Assembly (NCBI GenBank): GCA_944331815.1
Contig: CALVIQ010000103.1
Span: forward strand, 1-7,285
Source: an uncultured Bacilli bacterium
GTDB taxonomy: Bacteria > Bacillota_I > Bacilli_A > RF39 > UBA660
Direction: 5' to 3'
Length of the DNA stretch: 7,285 bases
The notes under the pieces: generated by a model
What the model was told of the DNA's origin: nothing
The model's database searches: none
What the model saw: the letters and a program-made list of their open reading frames with translations, nothing else
Made by a program: the position numbers and the translations under genes
Shown: positions 3,673 through 7,285 of the stretch, piece after piece
Layout of the letters: each line of letters begins with the position of its first letter
How positions within the stretch are numbered: the first letter of the stretch is position 1

Positions 3673-4926
3673 ATGGCTAATTCATTATTACCTTTAGATA
3701 ATTTTTATGTTATTAACAAAACTATATTAGATAGTCAAGATCGTTTAACTCTAACTCTTTTATATCAGCCAATAATTGGCAGTATTGCTGTTAGTTTATA
3801 TTTAACATTATGGAGTTTTTTAGATAAAAATAAAGTAACTTCTACCACTAATACTCATAATGATTTAATTGTTAGTATGCAATTAAAATTAGAAGATATA
3901 AAAGAAGCTAAAGATAAATTAGAGGCTATTGGCTTAATTAAAACATATTTAAAAAAAGGAGATATTAATAATTATATTTATGAGTTATATGGTCCTTTAT
4001 CAGCTTTTGAATTTATTAATAATCCAATTTTAAATACAGCTTTGTATAATAATATTAATAAAAAAGAATATAAAAGAATAATTGATTCATTTACATTACC
4101 TAAAATTGATTTAAATGATTATGAAGATGTTTCTTGTTGTTTTAAAGATGTTTTTAGTTTTGTAGTTTCTGATAAAATTGAAATGAAAAATATTAAAAAA
4201 GTGAATCATTTGGATTTATCTTTTGAGCCAACAATTAATTTCAATGAATTATTAAGTTTAATTCCAGAAGAGATGCTTAATATAAGAAGTATATCTAAAA
4301 CAGATAAAGAATTAATTTATCAATTATCTTTTATTTATAATTTAAACGATGATGAAATGAGTGAAATTGTTAAAAATAGTATTTTAGATAGAAAAATAGA
4401 TATGGAAGTTTTAAAACAAAATTGTCGTAGCTTTTATAGATTTGAACATAAAGGACAAATACCTAAAATAATTTTTCAAGATGATATGTCTTCATTTAAA
4501 GAAATTAATACAAGAAAAGATAAGTTAATTAATCAATTTGAAACAACTAATCCTTACGAATTTTTAGCTTTAAAACAAGATTCTAAACCGACAATTAAAG
4601 ATATGGAAATAATTGAATATTTAATGATTGAACAAAAATTAAAACCAGGTGTTATTAATGTTTTAATTGATTATGTTTTGAAAATTAATAACAATAAATT
4701 AGTAAGGGGATTTGTTGAACAAATTGCTGTTCAGTGGAAAAGAAGTAAGATTGAAACAGTATCTGATGCAATGGAGTTTGCTTTAAAAGAATATGATCAA
4801 AAAAATATTAAAAAAGTTAAAATTACTAAAAAAGAAAAAATACCTGATTGGTTTAATCAAGATGTTAACACAGAAATGTTATCTGATGAGGAATTAAAAC
4901 AATTTGAAAGTGAGTTGGGTAGATGA
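3673..4926 (+). CDS. dnaB: Replication initiation/membrane attachment protein DnaB (Bacillus-type helicase co-loader)
   Basis: In Bacilli, DnaB acts with DnaD and DnaI to load the replicative helicase at oriC and at restarted forks. The N-terminus (Leu-Pro-Leu-Asp-Asn-Phe-Tyr-Val, then Leu-Leu-Tyr-Gln-Pro-Ile-Ile-Gly, then a Leu-Trp-Ser segment) is the winged-helix DDBH1 region. The C-terminal DDBH2 helices (about 305-375) carry Phe-X3-Ile-X3-Trp at residues 347-355, a variant of the Tyr-X3-Ile-X3-Trp DNA-binding motif with Phe for Tyr. Length is about 417 residues, somewhat shorter than Bacillus subtilis DnaB. ATG 3673 is chosen because GGAG lies 8 bases upstream; the upstream in-frame GTG (3637) falls in the promoter. 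The stop overlaps the dnaI start as ATGA. The next gene being dnaI makes the assignment firm. It is not the DnaB helicase of Escherichia coli. Confidence 0.92.
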   Translation: MANSLLPLDNFYVINKTILDSQDRLTLTLLYQPIIGSIAVSLYLTLWSFLDKNKVTSTTNTHNDLIVSMQLKLEDIKEAKDKLEAIGLIKTYLKKGDINNYIYELYGPLSAFEFINNPILNTALYNNINKKEYKRIIDSFTLPKIDLNDYEDVSCCFKDVFSFVVSDKIEMKNIKKVNHLDLSFEPTINFNELLSLIPEEMLNIRSISKTDKELIYQLSFIYNLNDDEMSEIVKNSILDRKIDMEVLKQNCRSFYRFEHKGQIPKIIFQDDMSSFKEINTRKDKLINQFETTNPYEFLALKQDSKPTIKDMEIIEYLMIEQKLKPGVINVLIDYVLKINNNKLVRGFVEQIAVQWKRSKIETVSDAMEFALKEYDQKNIKKVKITKKEKIPDWFNQDVNTEMLSDEELKQFESELGR

Positions 4927-5813
4927 TAAGATTAAGTGATAATATAAAATGTGATATGAATGATTTGAAAAAATCATATAATGAAGCATTGAAAAATAAA
5001 GAATTTAAAGAATTTATTAGTAAATTAAAATCTGATGATAATTTATTAATGAAATATACGTCAACGTTAGAAGAGTGTAGCTCAGAATATAATAACTGTT
5101 TAAATTGTAAAGGATTAAAAGAATGTCAAAATCAATTAACAGGATATGCTTATTTACCTAAAGTAGTTGGCAAAAATATAACATTTCATTTTAAGCCTTG
5201 TAAATATAAATTAAATAATGATAAAAAATATGCTTATTCTAAAAATGTGAAATATTATAATTTACCTAAAAGTTATTTAGATGCGACTTGGGATAAAGTA
5301 GATAAAAGATTAGTTAGTAGAAAAGAAACAATTATTTGGTTAAATAATTTTATAAATAATCCAACTAATAAAGGGTTATATTTAACGGGTAACTTTGGTT
5401 GTGGTAAAACATTTTTAGTAGTAGCAACTTTTAATGAATTAGCTAAAAAAAACATTAAAAGTGCTGTTGTTTTTTGGCCAGAATTTTTAAGAGATTTAAA
5501 ATCATCGTTTGAAACTGATTATGAAGAAAAATTAAATTATATTAAAAATGTACCATTATTATTAATTGATGATTTAGGTGCGGAAACGGCTACTCCTTGG
5601 TCAAGAGATGAAATTTTATGTCCAATATTACAACATCGTATGGATAATAATTTAGCTACTTTTGTAACATCTAATTTACCAATCGATTCTTTAGAACAAC
5701 ATCTATCACAAACTAAAGATGGTGTTGAATTAATTAAAGCTAAAAGAATAATTGAAAGAATTAAATATTTAACTGATGAAATAGAAATGATTAGTAAAAA
5801 TATGAGGAGTTAA
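4923..5813 (+). CDS. dnaI: Primosomal protein DnaI, AAA+ helicase loader
   Basis: DnaI is the ATPase that loads the replicative helicase together with DnaB and DnaD. The N-terminal half has a Cys cluster (Cys52, 59, 62, 68, 93), consistent with the zinc-binding domain that contacts the helicase. The C-terminal AAA+ domain shows Walker A Gly-Asn-Phe-Gly-Cys-Gly-Lys-Thr (156-163), Walker B Leu-Leu-Leu-Ile-Asp-Asp (Asp216-Asp217), and a sensor-1-like Thr-Ser-Asn-Leu-Pro. Near the end, Arg-Ile-Ile-Glu-Arg-Ile follows the usual DnaC/DnaI pattern. Length (296 residues) is close to the family norm. The start overlaps the dnaB stop by 4 bases with only a weak binding site, so it is probably translationally coupled. 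The last codons contain the GAGGAG site of the next gene. Confidence 0.95.
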   Translation: MIRLSDNIKCDMNDLKKSYNEALKNKEFKEFISKLKSDDNLLMKYTSTLEECSSEYNNCLNCKGLKECQNQLTGYAYLPKVVGKNITFHFKPCKYKLNNDKKYAYSKNVKYYNLPKSYLDATWDKVDKRLVSRKETIIWLNNFINNPTNKGLYLTGNFGCGKTFLVVATFNELAKKNIKSAVVFWPEFLRDLKSSFETDYEEKLNYIKNVPLLLIDDLGAETATPWSRDEILCPILQHRMDNNLATFVTSNLPIDSLEQHLSQTKDGVELIKAKRIIERIKYLTDEIEMISKNMRS

Positions 5814-5816
5814 TTT

Positions 5817-6383
5817 ATGATTTTAAAGACAATTTATTTGGAAACTCAGCGATTGTTTCTAAAAAGAGGAAATAGAGAAGATTATTATCAAGTTTATGAA
5901 TATGATTTTACAAAACTTAGAAATATTAATGGTGAATTTGAATTTGTTAAACAAGATTTATCTAAAATAGATGATTTTGTTTTAGAAAATGATTATAATG
6001 AAGACATATTAGATTGGATTATTTACTTGAAAGATAATACACCTATTGGTAATATAACTGCTGATAGAATATTAAAAGAAATAAATAGTATTGAAATTTC
6101 TTTTAACATCCATCCAGATTTTTGGGGCAAAGGTTATATAAAAGAAGCATGTGTAGCTGTAATGGAATATTTGTTTTCTTTAGGATTTGATAATGTTTTA
6201 TGTGGATATAGTGAAGGAAATTTTAAAAGTGAAAGAGCTATTGTAAAAATTGGTTTTAAATATTATTCAAAATTAGAAGGTTTGTGGAATAAAAATGGTA
6301 AGCCAATAACCGATTATAAAGTAATAATGACAAAAGATGATTTTAAGCAAAAATATTTTAAAGATAAAAATTATAATATATGA
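5817..6383 (+). CDS. GNAT N-acetyltransferase, RimJ/RimL type
   Basis: The 188-residue protein fits the Acetyltransf_3 group. It begins with Leu-Glu-Thr-Gln-Arg-Leu-Phe-Leu-Lys-Arg, the typical first strand. It has Gly-Asn-Ile (78-80), motif A His-Pro-Asp-Phe-Trp-Gly-Lys-Gly-Tyr (99-107) for acetyl-CoA binding, and motif B Asn-X2-Ser-X-Arg-Ala-Ile-X-Lys-Ile-Gly-Phe (135-147). Members acetylate ribosomal protein N-termini, amino acids or small molecules; the substrate cannot be told here. The start follows GAGGAG (5804-5809) with 7 bases of spacing and lies 3 bases after dnaI. The gene is thus a third member of the dnaB-dnaI operon, with no evident functional tie to replication. Confidence 0.88.
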   Translation: MILKTIYLETQRLFLKRGNREDYYQVYEYDFTKLRNINGEFEFVKQDLSKIDDFVLENDYNEDILDWIIYLKDNTPIGNITADRILKEINSIEISFNIHPDFWGKGYIKEACVAVMEYLFSLGFDNVLCGYSEGNFKSERAIVKIGFKYYSKLEGLWNKNGKPITDYKVIMTKDDFKQKYFKDKNYNI

Positions 6384-6392
6384 GGGGATAAT

Positions 6393-6932
6393 ATGAAAAT
6401 ATTTGTAGGATGTTCTTCAAAAAATGAAATACCTGATAAGTATAAAGTTGAGTGTACCATATTATTAGAAAAATTGTTTAAAGATAATGATTTAGTTTTT
6501 GGAGCATATGATGGTGGATTAATGGGAATTTCATATCATGAAACATTAAAAAATAACAAAAATATAATTGGAATATGTCCAGATATATATAAAGAAGATT
6601 TTAATACTTTAAAATGTACTAAAGAAATAATTACAAAAAATGTAAGTCAACGAATTGATAAATTGATTGAGGAAAGTGATGTTTGTTTATTTTTACCTGG
6701 TGGTATGGGAACAATTAATGAATTATTTATGGCTTTAGAAAGTAAAAGGAGTCATGAATTTGATAAACCAATAATTATTTATAATTGTTGTGGATTTTTT
6801 GATTATTTATTATTATTTTTAAATAAAATATATGAAGAAAATTTTACGATGGATTATATTAAAAATAGTTATTTTGTATCAGATAATAGAGATGAAATAT
6901 TGAATTATTTTGTAAGTTTACAAAATGATTAA
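6393..6932 (+). CDS. LOG family protein (nucleotide 5'-monophosphate phosphoribohydrolase-like)
   Basis: The 179-residue protein has the Rossmann-like fold of the LOG/"lysine decarboxylase-like" family. It starts Met-Lys-Ile-Phe-Val-Gly-Cys-Ser-Ser, followed by Asp-Gly-Gly-Leu-Met-Gly (40-45), an Arg at 87 and the signature Pro-Gly-Gly-Met-Gly-Thr-Ile-Asn-Glu (102-110), whose Glu is catalytic in family members. LOG enzymes cleave cytokinin or purine nucleotide monophosphates to base and ribose 5-phosphate. The old decarboxylase label is misleading. The usual Arg-Lys pair before the signature reads Arg-Ile-Asp-Lys here. GAGGGG lies 5 bases before the ATG and the gap from the acetyltransferase gene is 9 bases. 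It is the last gene of the operon, and the true substrate is unknown. Confidence 0.88.
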   Translation: MKIFVGCSSKNEIPDKYKVECTILLEKLFKDNDLVFGAYDGGLMGISYHETLKNNKNIIGICPDIYKEDFNTLKCTKEIITKNVSQRIDKLIEESDVCLFLPGGMGTINELFMALESKRSHEFDKPIIIYNCCGFFDYLLLFLNKIYEENFTMDYIKNSYFVSDNRDEILNYFVSLQND

Positions 6933-6948
6933 AGAAATAATTTAATTC

Positions 6949-6977
6949 AAAATCATTGAAAAAATCAATGATTTTTT
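6949..6977 (+). terminator. Intrinsic terminator ending the dnaB-dnaI operon
   Basis: An 11-bp perfect stem (6949-6959 with 6965-6975, core AATCATTGA/TCAATGATT) has an A5 loop and a T-tract at 6972-6977, 16 bases after the stop codon. The A-run before it could also permit termination on the other strand. Confidence 0.9.
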
Positions 6978-6992
6978 AGTACAAAAACATAT

Positions 6993-7019
6993 ACAACTAT
7001 TTTATTACTTCATATTATA
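6993..7019 (+). promoter_or_regulatory. Promoter of the small CotD-like gene, possibly sporulation-sigma type
   Basis: CATATTATA (7011-7019) matches the mother-cell sigma-K type -10 CATAnnnTA, with an AC 16 bases upstream (6993-6994). The same stretch can be read as a sigma-A promoter: TATACA (6990-6995), 17 bases, TATTAT (7013-7018). Neither reading is certain in A+T-rich DNA. Confidence 0.4.
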
Positions 7020-7040
7020 AACTAGGTAAGGGGGATTAAA

Positions 7041-7163
7041 ATGTTTAATAAAAGATGTTGTTGCAATAAAGGTTTTATGCCACAACCTATGCAACCAATT
7101 TATGAACCTATAATTAATAATTGTGTTGAAAAGGATTTTTATTGTGAAGTGCCACAAGAGTGA
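7041..7163 (+). CDS. 40-residue Cys-rich peptide resembling the N-terminal part of CotD spore-coat proteins
   Basis: The ATG follows a strong AAGGGGG site (7028-7034) with 6 bases of spacing, and the frame ends at TGA 7161-7163. The peptide has Cys-Cys-Cys at 6-8, a Met/Pro/Gln-rich stretch (13-19), Pro-Ile-Tyr-Glu-Pro-Ile-Ile-Asn-Asn-Cys (19-28) and Glu-Lys-Asp-Phe-Tyr-Cys-Glu-Val-Pro (30-38). This order resembles CotD-family inner coat proteins as I remember them, which run on into a His/Tyr-rich half that is absent here. It is therefore either a natural short form or a truncated copy. It stands alone between two terminators with its own promoter. Translation is well supported by the binding site; the CotD link is a resemblance, not a proven match. 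Confidence 0.62.
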   Translation: MFNKRCCCNKGFMPQPMQPIYEPIINNCVEKDFYCEVPQE

Positions 7164-7209
7164 TAATTTATGATATATCAAAATATCTGAGAGAAAATAA
7201 GTACAAACT

Positions 7210-7238
7210 AAAGGCATTTTGATAAGAAATGTCTTTTT
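7210..7238 (+). terminator. Intrinsic terminator after the small CotD-like gene
   Basis: A 10-bp stem (AAAGGCATTT 7210-7219 with AAATGTCTTT 7227-7236, one G-T pair) and a 7-base loop run into T residues to 7238. It lies 46 bases after the stop codon. Confidence 0.8.
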
Positions 7239-7241
7239 GTG

Positions 7242-7250
7242 TGATATAAT
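7242..7250 (+). promoter_or_regulatory. Extended -10 promoter (TGATATAAT) of the next gene
   Basis: A perfect TGnTATAAT directly behind the preceding terminator should start transcription near 7257. No good -35 is seen at 17 bases. A GAAGGTGA ribosome binding site (7277-7284) at the window's edge shows that a rightward gene begins just past 7285. Confidence 0.65.
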
Positions 7251-7276
7251 AGATATATAATATTTTTTAAATTAAA

Positions 7277-7284
7277 GAAGGTGA
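7277..7284 (+). promoter_or_regulatory. Ribosome binding site of a gene starting beyond the window
   Basis: GAAGGTGA matches the sites used by the yebC-family gene (AAGGTGA) and by ftsY (AGGTGAT). The start codon would fall within a few bases after the window's end. Confidence 0.6.
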
Positions 7285-7285
7285 A

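Noticed and set aside
5273..5455. Minus-strand 60-codon reading frame inside dnaI
   Set aside because: It lies wholly within the AAA+ coding region, has no ribosome binding site or recognisable motif, and is an antisense shadow.
7005..7217. Minus-strand 70-codon reading frame across the CotD-like gene
   Set aside because: It has no ribosome binding site, spans a terminator arm and a plus-strand gene with good signals, and shows no recognisable domain.
531..7285. A DGR template repeat or reverse transcriptase downstream of the variable region
   Set aside because: No AAC/AAT-rich near-copy of 360-446 and no reverse transcriptase motif occurs in the remaining sequence; they could only be outside the window.

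Overview
The window is a compact, strongly A+T-rich bacterial chromosome segment. Three points suggest an uncultured gut-type lineage of class Bacilli, of the Erysipelotrichia/RF39 kind: a Bacillus-type dnaB-dnaI helicase-loader pair, an ftsY/ylxM cluster, and a possible CotD-like coat peptide. TGA acts as a stop (dnaB, the acetyltransferase, the 40-residue peptide) and tryptophan is TGG, so the code is standard and not mycoplasmal. The taxon is inferred, not shown.

Bases 1-760 are the accessory part. They hold the C-terminal end of a surface-type protein whose start lies before the window. Near its end, bases 360-446 switch abruptly to about 62% G+C with only 9 adenines in 87 bases. Within that patch 18 of 19 consecutive codons end in C or T, leading into a Gly-Val-Arg-Pro-Val motif. 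This is what the variable repeat of a diversity-generating retroelement (DGR) target looks like. No reverse transcriptase, accessory gene or template repeat is present here, so they would have to lie elsewhere. A second G+C-rich patch with a strong hairpin (571-592) and a nested A+T-rich hairpin (650-707) fill the gap to the next gene.

Bases 767-3071 are housekeeping genes on the + strand: a YebC-family gene (YeeI/YeeN type) with a clear terminator, then ftsY, a small three-helix membrane protein and ylxM, coupled as an operon. The usual partner ffh does not follow ylxM. Instead a convergent, 3'-overlapping XRE regulator gene begins a divergent pair of small XRE regulators (3063-3614) that face each other across a 19-bp near-palindrome.

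Bases 3673-6932 form one tightly packed transcription unit: dnaB, dnaI (4-bp ATGA overlap), a GNAT acetyltransferase and a LOG-family nucleotide phosphoribohydrolase, closed by an intrinsic terminator. Next come a 40-codon Cys-rich peptide resembling the start of CotD spore-coat proteins, another terminator, and the promoter and ribosome binding site of a gene that begins just past the window.

Promoters here repeatedly use an extended -10 (TGnTATAAT), and three times one sits directly behind the T-tract of the preceding terminator.
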